The notes beneath the pieces are model-generated. The model ran no database searches. It had not been told where the DNA came from and saw nothing but the letters and a program-made list of their open reading frames with translations. The translations under genes and the position numbers were made by a program. A stretch of 64,000 bases of DNA from Prototheca cutis. Lineage: Eukaryota > Chlorophyta > Trebouxiophyceae > Chlorellales > Chlorellaceae. Every line of letters begins with the position of its first letter. The first letter of the stretch is position 1. Shown piece after piece: positions 10,238 to 21,155 of the stretch. The stretch is taken from positions 183,707 to 247,706 of the forward strand of contig BCIH01000014.1 of NCBI GenBank assembly GCA_002897115.2. The letters run 5' to 3'.

Positions 10238-11945
10238 ACACCTTCCCTCTGAGTGTCTGCGACACCAAATCCCTTGTTTCTTGACGATGCACCCAGTGCA
10301 CTTTTTTCAGGATGATCATTTACAGTGTGGTTTACCTCTTTCCAATTCCAATCCATCTGCTCGATCAAGCTCGGTCCTGAACTTATATATGAGTTCCTGC
10401 ACGGCACGTGCAGCGAAAGGCACCGTCAGATGCAGATCATCGAGTCACTGTAACTGCGATTTCATCGGAAAGGGGGGGAAAAAGGTCGAAAGAATGTGCC
10501 ATGCCAACTTCTCCGGCCGTCTCCGAAGAGATGGCGGGGCCCCCTCGGCGACGGGATGGGAAACCCGGGCCGAGTTGGGGTGGAGTTGGATGGGTCCATG
10601 CAGTGCACGCTTTCTTTCTGCAACAAGTGGCCTCGGACCTCATTGTGGGCAGGCGGGATGAGACCCCAGCGTGCCCTCTGGTCAAAGGATGGAAACGTTG
10701 CATCGGCGGACCAGGACCACCCTCGCTTTTCAGGACCCCAACCAGCACAGCACCCGTGACTGGGCATTACCTTGAGCATTGAAGATTTCCAATTTCCAGA
10801 GACACTCCCCCTGTCTTCCACACCACCGCTGCAACAATTTGCCCGTGCGGGAGTCGACGTCTTCCTTCATTTGAGTCCGTGGGCCCTGCATGTCACAGGC
10901 AGTGGGGAACAAAGGTTGATGCACATGCTCACAGGCAGCAGGTATCATCCATCCAGCGAGTGGAAAAAGGTGTATGAAATCCATCTTCTGCACAGATCAG
11001 AGACCGTCACAGGCAGAATAGGTTTTGGATTTCTTCTGGTTTCCCCATTGGGAGTGGACCTCTCAAGAGGACGGTGCAACCTCGAGGAGGGCTGGATAAT
11101 AACGGGGCTGAGACCAGGCAGGAACATTGGTCGCATCAGACAATAAGCGGAAAGAGAATAAAATCATCAGGAATCTGTTCGCATAAGTGTCATCATCGCG
11201 ACCATGCCGATGCCAAGCACGAGGAGGCAGAGCTCCCCCACCATCAGTCTTGCCTGTTGAGGCGGCTAGGTGTGAAGTCGCCGCCAAAGAGCGAGTGAAC
11301 ACCCATCATATCTCAGCAATATCAGGACAGGGGAGTAGAGACCCGCTCGGACGTGGTGTGACCAGGCGACGCAGCGGACGGCAGCGCCGGGGACCCCAGC
11401 CGTCCATCTTGGTACTGAGCATACCGGCCTCAGGCCGGTTGCATGAAAGCTTATCCCATTGCCACTGGACTTGACGTCCCTTAATCAAGGAAATACAATG
11501 CCATGCGCAGGCTCGGTGAAGCTTTTGCCCGACCTGGAGGCAGCCTGGGGGCCCGAGGGCAATTTCGGCGAGAGACGGTACCCCAAGGGGGTACTCCAGA
11601 GTTTCGCAATGAATCCCCTCCTCAGCTCTTCCGGCCCTCCCGTGCCGCCACCCCTTGTCCCGCAACACAAAAATACTTATTCGACGCCCAGACAACAATG
11701 CATGAGCAGCACCCCGCCAGAATGGACCATACCTTCGGGCAATCACTCGTTGAAGTTTGCGGGGCTCGGTGGTCACAGTGGTCCTGTTGGCAGTTGAGAT
11801 TTGCTGCACTCCCTGCATCTTGATGTTTCATGGCATTTCCCAACTCAGTCGTTTCCAAGAGAAGCAGTTGTAAGCGCGACAATGCCTTGCATATCTGTTG
11901 CAACTGTGGACATGGAACTGATCCGGGGTTTCACAGCCACTCCCC
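10238..11945. other. Gene-poor spacer of 1.7 kb between convergent genes
   Basis: The largest gap in the window. It holds the 3' UTRs of the HIG1 gene and the DUF1764 gene. On the minus strand a donor-like AAG|GTAATG (about 10768-10778) and a 25-codon hydrophobic ORF (11167-11244) hint at a small spliced gene, but I could not build one. Plus-strand ORF 10772-11146 has no recognisable motif. Confidence 0.4.
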
Positions 11946-12631
11946 TCAAAAGCAGCATTGGCAGTCAAAGGGGCAGAGGTCAGTGCCGCCGGCATTCTTC
12001 CTTCCAAAGCCCAGCTCCTCTTCGTTGTAAATGGCATAGCCCTCTTCGGTCCGTTTCCGGGTCTTTTGCTGATCTGTACCAAACAGATCGTCCTTGCTGC
12101 CTTGCACAGCCGCCGCCGCTGGCGCGGCATGCTCTGCCTCCTTCTCTGGCTTGCTTTTGCCCTGCACGGGGGGCAGGGTGCAGGGTCGAGCCCATGCAGG
12201 CCATATGAAAATATGAACGACAGCCAAATTCAAACCACGTATTTCCACTTGCCTCTCAAGGTCCTCTGCCCTGTTGTATCCCACCACCAACCAGTTACCT
12301 TGATGGAAGATTTGAGCTTGCCGAAGAGATCGTCAATTTCATCAGATACATTGTTCGTCTTGAAGGGAACGCCCTTGCATGGGCCTGGCTCCTCTGCATT
12401 CTGTGGCGCCAGCCGCGCAGCCTTGGTGGGGGGCTGCTGTGCCCCGTTGGCTTCTGTGCTGGCTCTCTTGGCAAGCTTGTTCTTCGTGGGATGTGGCTCC
12501 ATGGGTTTTCCTGTGCTCTCCCTTTCCTTGGACGTCACCATTCGCGGTGCACTCGCGTCCAGAGAAGCCAGGGCCCGGCTGGCACTGGCATGGGCTGGAC
12601 CAACCTCGTCCCGCTGTGCCTTCGTCACCAT
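11946..12631 (-). CDS. DUF1764 family protein
   Basis: Two exons, 12299-12631 and 11946-12161, phase 0 (182 residues). The family signature is clear in two blocks: SDEIDDLFGKLK in exon 1, and RTEEGYAIYNEEELGFG followed by LCPFDCQCCF at the very C-terminus, the diagnostic Cys-rich tail. The rest is Lys/Ala/Pro-rich and likely disordered. DUF1764 proteins are small eukaryotic proteins of unknown function, probably nuclear given the basic patches. The first of several in-frame Met codons was used; translation could begin 30 codons later. Confidence 0.85.
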
Positions 12632-12962
12632 CGCTCCCGAGTTCCTCTAAGCAAAGGCCCAAAAGAGGTGGAAGCAAGTCTAAGCAATAGTTCTTATATT
12701 GTCAGCAATGGACCGGGGCCATGCACTGTCTGCATTGTAAGGGGAGGACATATATCTTCGAGCGCTCGCCGCAGAGGAGATGTCTGGCGAACGTGTGGCG
12801 CCGGGTAGACAGACGATCCTTGAATCCGCCAGTAGGCTCGACTGTGGTCGTCTGTAGAATCTCAAGCATCTTAACGACATCTGCTAACCAAGATATTGCC
12901 AGGATNCNAAANAAANCCCGCCAATGGTGCAGCCAGGCCGTCCATCGAACGTGCCAGCTTGG
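12632..12962. promoter_or_regulatory. Divergent promoter region: DUF1764 gene / PQBP1
   Basis: 331 bases between divergent start codons. Four ambiguous bases (12906, 12908, 12912, 12916) sit here, so sequence quality is low just before the PQBP1 start. Confidence 0.5.
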
Positions 12963-14754
12963 ATGAGTCGTGGAGCCTTTCCCCTGCCAGGTGGGTGGTA
13001 TACTGCCCTGTTTCACAGCACTCGCTGAGGATAATCCCGGCACCTTCAAGCGGGCCCCAGTGGGATTTGATATCCCATGCACCCCTCTGATTCTCGCAGG
13101 TGTGCCCAGCAGTGGCCCTTCTGATGATGTGGAAAATGCAGATGTGGGGCTGGCCGCCACCGAGGCTGCCACCCGTGCCATCATCGGCGGTGCCAAGCGG
13201 CCCAGAGAGGATGACGAACCCGATGAGCCAAGGCGAACGGAGGCGCACTACAAGGCAGCAGTCCTTCAGGCCAGCGCCGCTCTGAAAGCCACAACCGAGG
13301 GCCCTGCGGCGGTTGAGATGCCGCCGGCCGAGCCCGAGCGAGGCACGGGGGACTGGTCACGGTACCAGCCTCCCAGCGCGGTACTGCAGGCAGTCAAGGA
13401 GAAGAGCACCAGCGGCGACAAGGCTCTGCCGCCCGCGCTGGCAGCTCGCCTGGCCGCCCGTGGCATCATCAAGAACAGCTCTCGGGAGGCCGCCGGGGCT
13501 GACATTTCGACGGGCGAGGCAGTCGCTGGCGGGCCCCCAACTCATGTCGGTCGAGGCGCCCAGCCAGATTCCCGAACACTGTCAAGGTCGGAGCCCGCTG
13601 CGCAACTGGCGACCACCAGTGCTCCCGCTGCTGCTGGCCACCTGCCGCTGACAGCGGCGCTTCCCCCAGGCTGGTACGCTGCGTTTGATCAACGGTACCA
13701 GACGACGTATTACTACAACCCTTCTACGGGAGAGCGCAGCTGGGAGCCGCCAAAGGTTCCTGCTCCCAAGGTTTGGCGGTGTATCAGAGGGCACTGGGGA
13801 CGTGGCTGCAGGGGGAGGGGGAACATCTGGCATTGCATAAGGAAAGCACAGCATCGCAGTTGCCAGCTTCGCTGGTGCCATGTGCATGTGCGTGGGTACA
13901 TGCTTGACCTTTGTCACCGCCACAGCAGGTCCTTGGGAGCTGGGAGGAAGCTAGGGACCCGGCGACAGGGCGGCTCTACTATTTCAATTCGGCGACCGGC
14001 ACGACACAGTGGGAAAAGCCCATCCGCAGTAGCACTGCCGAGCCAGCCCCAGCGCCCACAAGTGCAGGAGGCAGCGAGCCTGGCGTGCCAGCTTTCCAGC
14101 CGGCGACGGCGTTTGAGGGTGCACGCCCCGGCACTGCGTTCAGACTGGGACCCTCTGGCCTTGGCTACTATCGGGACGTACCGATCCCGCAGCGCCTGCT
14201 AGGTGAGTTTTTTTGGGATTTGGGCGGGCAGTGTGACGCTCCAGCTGCGACGTCCTGTGGTGCAGCCAGACAGCACCCGGCTCATGGATGCGATGTTTCT
14301 CCAACCAAGCACACGCAATCACTGCAGGCACAGGCTTCTCAGAACCGCCCAAGAGCCAGGAGACTGCACCTCCCGTGCGAGCGAGGGATCAGCGCCGGGG
14401 TCCGAAACGGGGAGCGTCAGCAAGCGATGTCCTGGACCCCATGGACCCGGTACGCCTGTAGTTGGAGGGGGTTAGGGGAATTACTTCTTTGATACCACTG
14501 CAGCATTACTTGATGCGTGCTCCTTGCGACTGCCACAGTGTGACTGGCTGAGCACGTCTTGCGCAACCCCGTTTCCCTCAACCAAACCTCAGGCGTCGTA
14601 CTCGGATGCGCCGCGGGGTGGGTGGTCGACGGGGCTTGAAGGCGCGCAGCCTCGGGCAGCCGACACCACGGCATCAGGCCCACTGTTTCAGTCTAGGCCC
14701 TATCCCAGCCCAGGCGCGGTGCTGAGGGCAAACCAACAAGCGCTGGAAAAGTGA
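12963..14754 (+). CDS. PQBP1: Polyglutamine-binding protein 1 homologue (spliceosome-associated WW protein)
   Basis: Exons 12963-12990, 13100-13770, 13926-14202, 14328-14449 and 14593-14754 (about 419 residues). Exon 1 is only 28 bases; it was chosen because it supplies an ATG with the right phase. The protein has the PQBP1 helix [18 protein letters not shown], then two WW domains ([19 protein letters not shown] to SWEPP, and [18 protein letters not shown] to TQWEKP), and ends with [44 protein letters not shown]. The last stretch carries the YxxPxxVL motif that binds the U5 snRNP protein U5-15kD (Dim1). Animal PQBP1 has a single WW domain. The donor after the first WW domain (AAG|GTTTGG) is weak. 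Confidence 0.88.
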
Positions 14755-15208
14755 GTACGGTTGTAGCAGGGGCTTGAGAACGAAGGATCCCCCCCTTGTG
14801 TCCTTTTTTTGCGTGGCACACAGACTGTGAATTTGTGGTACTAGTTCTGTTTCTCAGTTGTCAATTGGCACATAATTGGGACAAGTTGGCACATTCAGCC
14901 GTATCTGCAAGGATGAGGGCTGGTGGTTGCGGCGGTCGGGGAATTTATAATTTTCCCCCTTCAAAAGTCGGCCCAAGACCCGGGCGCGACACGGCGAGCG
15001 TAGCTCGGGATTGGTATTGAGTTGCTATTGGGTTGGGGATGATGCGACCGGACCCCTCAGCTCACGAAACAGATCCCTCGGACTGTGTCGCTCATTTTAT
15101 TCAGAATATAATTTACACCGACAACGACACTCTGGATGCGGTGATGCGAGTCGACACAGAGTTCCTGTCACAGATGCCCAGTGGCCCGACCACGGTCACC
15201 TCATCGTG
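14755..15208. other. Intergenic between PQBP1 and OTU gene
   Basis: 454 bases, tandem genes. Contains an AT-rich patch (TTTATAATTTT near 14945) that could be core promoter for the OTU gene. Nothing else seen. Confidence 0.4.
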
Positions 15209-16532
15209 ATGGTCGAGACGCCCAGACACCGGGCTTCCACGAGCTCGCAGAGCTCCCTGAGTTCTGGGAGCAGCTCCAGACGGTCCTATGTCCACCGAGA
15301 CTTGCACGCGGCGTATGGATGGATCCAGAGTACGTGCTCTTAAGGGGCCGAGCTCCGCCCTGGTGTCGAGGCTGCACTTCACCCCGCGCAGACGCGCATG
15401 GTTGACATATCTCCTTGTCCCGCTTTTTACAGCGGAGCTGCCAAGGGCGGCGTCACTTTCCCAGGGTTCTCGATCCAGGACGCCGTCGATTGCACGGGTG
15501 CGTTTGGAAGGGCCGAGTCGAGGGTCGCACGATCTCCCTCATGGCAGAAGTGTGTCCCTCTGGAGGGGAAAGACCGGGCCTCCCCTGCCCCGGCCCCCAC
15601 ACACCCTTCTCCACGAGCAGATCTCGGTTTTTTGCACGCATGCCATGACAAATGTCAGTTGACCATCTGCTTATCCTTTCTCTATTTCCTCCTTGGGTCC
15701 CCCTCGCCAGCTTGTGCCTCGGACGAACAGCGGCGGGTTTGGGGAGCGGGCTGCCTCGTCTGTCTCGGCCGGCCGGGAGCGGCTGAAGCTGCGCCTGGAC
15801 ATGTATGGCCTGGTGGAGAAGGCGGTGCAGGGCGACGGGGCCTGCCAGTTTCGAGCCCTCGCCGACCAAATTTATGGGTACGGGTGCTGGTGGCGGTGGT
15901 CCTATTGTTGTGATGCTTGTGACTGATTGGTTCGGTGTAGGGCATGCGCAGGGAATCCTCCACTGGGCGTCAAAAAAGCCCTCAAAAAAGAAGAAGAACA
16001 CCCCTTCTTCATGGACGAGCCCAAAGTCATCTTCCAATCCGGGACACCTCTTCTAACAAAACTCTCCTCCAGCAAAACCCAAAACACCCAATATCATTCC
16101 TGTGACAGGTCAGCCGAGGGCCACGCGCTGGTACGGGAGTGCGTGGTGGTGCAGCTCCGCAAGCGGCCCGACTGGTACGGGCCGTACGTCCCCGGCGACT
16201 ATGGCGAGTACTGCCATGCCATGTCAGCTCCCGGGACCTGGGGCGACCACGTGACGCTGCAGGCCGCGGCTGACTACTACCGTCTCCGCATCGCGCTGGT
16301 GGCATCGTTCCGCGAGACGACGTTTGTAGAGATTGCACCACGGCTGGCGCCCCGCAGCTCGCGCGTGCTCTGGCTCAGCTTCTGGGCCGAGGTCCATTAC
16401 AACAGCCTGTATCCTGCGGCCGAGCCGCCGCGGCCAGCCGCAGCTCAGGAGTCGCCGCCGTCTTCGCCAGAGCCGGCCAAGCGGCCAAAGCTTCTCGGCA
16501 GCCGCCGCCTGTACGGCCTCCTCGTCGGCTGA
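15209..16532 (+). CDS. OTU-domain cysteine protease (deubiquitinase)
   Basis: Exons 15209-15329, 15433-15497, 15711-15877 and 16109-16532 (258 residues). After a Ser/Arg-rich disordered start, the OTU domain runs from LDMYGLVEKAVQGDGACQF, with catalytic Cys at about residue 107, through WYGPYVPGDYGEYCHAM, GTWGDHVTLQAAADYY and LSFWAEVHYNSLYP, with the catalytic His in VHYN at about residue 214. This is the plant OTU9-12-like branch (WGDHVTLQAAAD is typical). It removes ubiquitin from proteins; targets are unknown. The start is uncertain: the same frame is open back to 15011. A TGTAA signal lies at 16944-16948. Confidence 0.85.
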
Positions 16533-17145
16533 CGCCGACGATTATTACCAGGTCCCCGGCGAATTTGTGTGTGTAGGGGGGGGAGGGGGGTCTTTGAAAG
16601 ATCTTCCTTCCCGCTTCACACACGCGCACGCACGCACATTCACCCATTTCTGTCCACCGACCTGCTGTGATGTACCCTGCAGTCCTCGGCATAGGTCCCT
16701 CCGTGCTTGCAGTACACTCATGCACGCCACTTGGGAGTAGATGAGCTCCGCTGCATGCCAGCGCATTTCCTCGATTTCCCTTTTCTTCCGTGTTCTATTT
16801 TCTGCCGCGTGCCGCGGAACGTTGTTGTAGCAGGCTCGCCTTTTGCGTGCCCCATTCTGGGAAAATATTCTTCTTGCCCTACCCTTGCCCCTGCCCCTGC
16901 CCTTACCCTTGCCCCTGCCTCGCGTGACCCGCCGCCCCGCTGCTGTAAAAATTCTGACCCTAACCCGCCTCTGATCCGATGCGATCCTCAACATGTTGAG
17001 GCAATGCCGACAGCGCGGCCCGCGCGAATGAAGTGCTGGATCCTCAAGATTACACTGCACACCATGCCACCCGCATAAATAATTTTTTTTTCTCCCGATA
17101 CAATAGAGTTTGGTCGAGCAGCAGCGTGCCTCGAGAACAAGGACC
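16533..17145. other. Intergenic between OTU and IVD genes
   Basis: 613 bases. Contains a CT/CCCCTG-type degenerate low-complexity tract at 16875-16925, an OTU poly(A) signal, and an AT-rich ATAAATAATT at about 17076 that may be the IVD core promoter. Confidence 0.45.
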
Positions 17146-18835
17146 ATGTTGCGCCAGGTGTGTTCCGTGGCGTCCCGCTCGTCCGGCACGAGCCGTCAGT
17201 TGGCCGCGCCCCTGTGGCAGGCGTCCAGGTCCTTCACCGAGGCTGCTCTTGAGGTCCACGCCCCGGGGGAGACGGCGGACGCCCGGGAGTTTCGGGAGAC
17301 GGTACGGAGTTTCGCCCAGGAGGTGATCGCGCCGCACGCGGCAGCCATCGACGCCACCAATAACTTTCCCAAGGATGTCGACCTGTGGAGGGCCATGGGC
17401 GACATGGGCTTGCATGGTGCGTGATTTTCTGGTTGAGAGAATGGACATGCGTGAAATATTGCAGACTTCACTGTCCTGTCGTCGCACATCCGGACTGTTT
17501 TTTTGTGTGTGTGTGTGGGTGGGTGGGGGGGGGGGGGGGGTCCTAGGGGATCCTCAGAGCTGTAGCTCATGAACCCAGTGGAATTTGCGATTGGCGGGGG
17601 GGTTCCTACTTAGTTCAATTGTCGCCTGGTATGACTCAAAACAACCCCACCCCACCCATACATATGATACAGGCCTGACGGTGCCTGAGGAGCATGGAGG
17701 TCTTGGGATGGGCTACCTGTACCACTGCATTGCCATGGAGGAGCTGAGCCGGGCGTCGGGCTCGGTGGCGCTGTCGTACGGCGCGCACAGCAACCTGTGC
17801 ATCAACCAGATTGTGCGCAATGCCAACGAGGCCCAGAAGCAGAAGTACTTGCCAAGGCTGCTGACAGGGGAGGCCGTGGGCGCGCTGGCGATGAGTGAAC
17901 CCGGTGCCGGGTCAGATGTCGTGTCCATGCGCCTGCGGGCTGATCGCCAGGCCGACGGCTCATACGTTTTGAACGGCAACAAGATGTGGATCACGAATGG
18001 CCCGATTGCCGAGACGCTGGTGGTGTATGCAAAAACCGACCCGGCGGCGGGGGCCAAGGGCATCACGGCGTTCCTGATCGAGCGCGGCATGCCGGGGTTC
18101 TCCACGGCGCAGAAATTGGACAAGCTGGGCATGCGCGGCTCCGACACGTGCGAGCTCCTGTTTGAAAACTGCCGCGTGCCTGCGGAAAACATCATGGGCG
18201 AGGAGAACCGCGGCGTGTACGTGCTCATGAGTGGCCTGGACTATGAGCGGCTGGTGCTGTCGGCGGGGCCACTGGGCCTGATGCAGGCGTGCCTGGACGT
18301 CGTCCTGCCCTATGCCGCGCAGCGCCGCCAGTTTGGTCAGCCCATCGGCGAGTTTCAGCTGATCCAGGGGAAGCTGGCAGACATGTACGCGACGACGAGG
18401 GCGACGCGCGCGTTCATCTATGCCACCGCTGCCGCAGCCGACGCGGGGCAGGCCAACCGCAAGGACTGCGCTGCGGTCATCCTCTACGCCGCGGAAGCTG
18501 CCACACGCATGGCCCTCGACGCCATCCAGATCCTCGGGGGCAATGGGTGAGTTCATTTTGAACCCTTTTTTTGAAGGGGAGGGGGGTTATTGTGAGCGAT
18601 GTTTGGAAGGTTGATTTCACTGGACTCACACGATTGGTGTTGGTCTGCACAGGCCCAATGATGATGACGAAGCTCCAATGATGATGACCAACCTACACGC
18701 TGCAGATACACCAACGAGTACCCGACGGGTCGGCTGCTGCGGGATGCCAAGCTGTACGAGATTGGCGCGGGAACCTCGGAGATCCGGCGCATGCTCATCG
18801 GTCGTGAGCTGATGAAGGAAGTCGCTGCGCAGTGA
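17146..18835 (+). CDS. IVD: Isovaleryl-CoA dehydrogenase, mitochondrial
   Basis: Exons 17146-17416, 17673-18546 and 18706-18835 (424 residues). It oxidises isovaleryl-CoA to 3-methylcrotonyl-CoA in leucine breakdown, passing electrons to ETF. The N-terminus is an Arg/Ser-rich mitochondrial presequence ([18 protein letters not shown]). The acyl-CoA dehydrogenase signature [13 protein letters not shown] is present, with [20 protein letters not shown] and RRQFGQPI. The catalytic Glu sits in LDYERLVLS (about residue 282), the position used by IVD rather than by most other acyl-CoA dehydrogenases, and the end [16 protein letters not shown] is also IVD-like. A TGTAA signal lies at 19141-19145. Confidence 0.95.
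17525..17540 (+). repeat. Poly-G tract in IVD intron 1
   Basis: Sixteen G following a GT-rich stretch. One of several coding-strand G tracts in the 5' part of introns here. Confidence 0.9.
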
Positions 18836-19276
18836 TGATGCAGGCGGGGNATGGGACCCGTTGATTTTGAGTGGCAGTGACTGGTTTTGCCAGCCACTAT
18901 GAAAGTGGACAGCTGTCTTTGTCGTTATTTTCCGGGCACATGATCGGTGGGAGAACGAGGAAGCCGGGGTCGGAGGGGCCCTCAACATCCTGTTCTCTCA
19001 TCCAGCTGCTAAAGCCCAGGAGCCATTTGGCTCCGTTTTTGAAGTGCATTTTGATACTACGGGTTGCCTGCGGCAGCCTTTTTTAACGGCCCAAGCGCTG
19101 ATGCAAAATGGGTTTGGCCTGGACCGAAATGCCTTGAAACTGTAACCCAAGAGAGAGAACCCAGTCTGAGCTGTTAGCAAGAGGAATTATTTTTATCCCT
19201 TGCATCAGTGAGGAACAGAGCACTGGTGCCAGATGTGGTCACAGAAACATGGGGCTGGGCCAAACAGCCCGTATCC
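18836..19276. other. Convergent 3' region: IVD / DEAD-box gene
   Basis: About 440 bases of 3' UTR. Holds one ambiguous base (18850) and the IVD poly(A) signal. No gene seen. Confidence 0.5.
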
Positions 19277-21121
19277 TCACCGCCGCTTGTGCCGGGCCTT
19301 GCTCTTAAACCCGTGGTGACCCTTGCCGCTGCGTTTGACCTTGGCGAGCTCCACTGCCGACAGGCCCCTGGCCGCCTTGCCAGCCTGCAGTTGTTGTGCC
19401 AGAGAGGGAGAGTGCTGTGAAGTGAGCGCACCACACGGCATCGTCGGATGTGATCACTCGCTACAAAACCTGAAAGCCGACCATGCGGTGCTGGCTTGCG
19501 CTCGAAACGGCGACAGCAGCAGCATAGTACCTCAAAGATTCTCTGCCCCAACCGTGCTCCACACGTGCCATTCTGGCACACCCGTCTGTGAAAGAAAGAA
19601 AGACAGAATAAACATACCGCGGGTTTGGAGCTTCTGGCACCGCCGGCGTAGACCTTGGTCTTGGTCGTGGTCGGACCCAGGGAACCGTCCAGACCGTCGC
19701 CTCCAAACAACGCATCCTTGCCCTGTGGTAGGGTTTTAGAAAGTTAGAACGGATGTCTGCTGACACGTTTCGGGGGCAAAAGACGCTGCCAAGCCTGGTG
19801 TTGCAGGATGCGCATGCATCTCGAGATGCACAGGGAAACTCCTCGGGCGGCTGAGACTATGATGAACCCCAACCCCCCGTCAAAATTTCCGGCCAGGATC
19901 TTGCAAGAAACAGCACATCTGCGCACCTTTTTCGCCTTTGCAGTCTTCTTGATGCCTGAGATCATGCTCGCGGCCATCTTGCCTGCCCGAGCACCGCTGA
20001 CGCCAGACTCCCGCAACGCCTTTTCCCGCGACTTGATGGCCTTGACTTTCCGGGACAGGCCCGCCGTCTCCTGCAGAGGGGGTTGTTTGCTTGTTGTTGA
20101 GGGGGGCTTGTGGCATCGGTGATGATGCCTGCACATTGACTCTGACTTTCTTTCCAGACAAGCATCCCCCCACCACCCACCCACCCACCTCCATGAGGGC
20201 ATTGGCCCCCTTCTTCTTCTCAGCGGCTTCTTGGCGTGCCTTGAGCTTCATTTCCTGCTTGCGAGCGTACTTGTCGCGATTCTTTTGCTGCTTGGCGGTC
20301 AGGGGCCCGCGATCCTCGTGCTCCTCCCGTGCTGCCACAGCAGCCGCCCGCTTCTCACGCTCCGTCTGGAACCACGTCCGCGCCGGCCGAGACTTGATCT
20401 CCGCCTCATGCTCCACCAGATTCGCCGCCTGTGTGTTGCGTGGGGGAGGGGTGGTAAAGCAAATCGCCCCAAATATCGATGCACTTAGACCACCCCCTTC
20501 CATTAACACCATCAGCCCCTCAAAAAAAAAGGCCAGAACCTTTTGGGCCTCCATCTCCGCTTTGCGGAGGTGACGCTCCTCGCGCTCTTCGCGGATGACG
20601 TCGTGGAAATCGTCCTGAAGCTGCTCGATACGCTCCTGCCAGTCGGCGACTGCGGTGGCCGGCACCGCACGCTGCGCCAGCTCGGCGCCGGCGCCTTTGA
20701 CCACGGCCTTGAGCAGCGTGCGGTCGCCGTCCTCGGCAAATGTAACCGCCCGCCCCGCCGCGCCGGCCCGGGCAGTACGACCAATGCGGTGCAGGTACGT
20801 CGGCAGCTCGCGGGGAGCATCGTAATTGACCACGGTCTCCACGCCCAGAATGTCCAGGCCGCGAGCCGCGACGTCGGTGGCCAGAAGAAAGGCGGCCTCC
20901 CCCCGGCGAAAGGCCTCCAGGCTCGCCAGCCGGGCCGCCTGCGTCATGTCACCGTGGAGCTCCGCCGCAGCGGGGAGACCGGCCAGGCCAAACAGGATCT
21001 TGGCCCGGTGAGCCCGCTGCTTGGTGGAGAAGAAAATAATGGTGCGCCCGCCGGCCAGCGTCCTGGAGCACAGCGCCATCAGCACCGCCTCCTTCTTCCC
21101 GGCCTATACAATGGTTTTTTT

Positions 21122-21155
<34 letters not shown>

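Noticed and set aside
11167..11244. 25-residue membrane peptide gene on the minus strand
   Set aside because: A hydrophobic helix of this size can arise by chance and I found no family, leader or splice partner. Listed only as part of the unexplained spacer.
16875..16970. Telomere-like repeats (CCCTAACCC and CCCTTACCCTTGCCCC)
   Set aside because: Degenerate low-complexity sequence in a 3' region between intact genes; no tandem array of a plant-type TTTAGGG unit.
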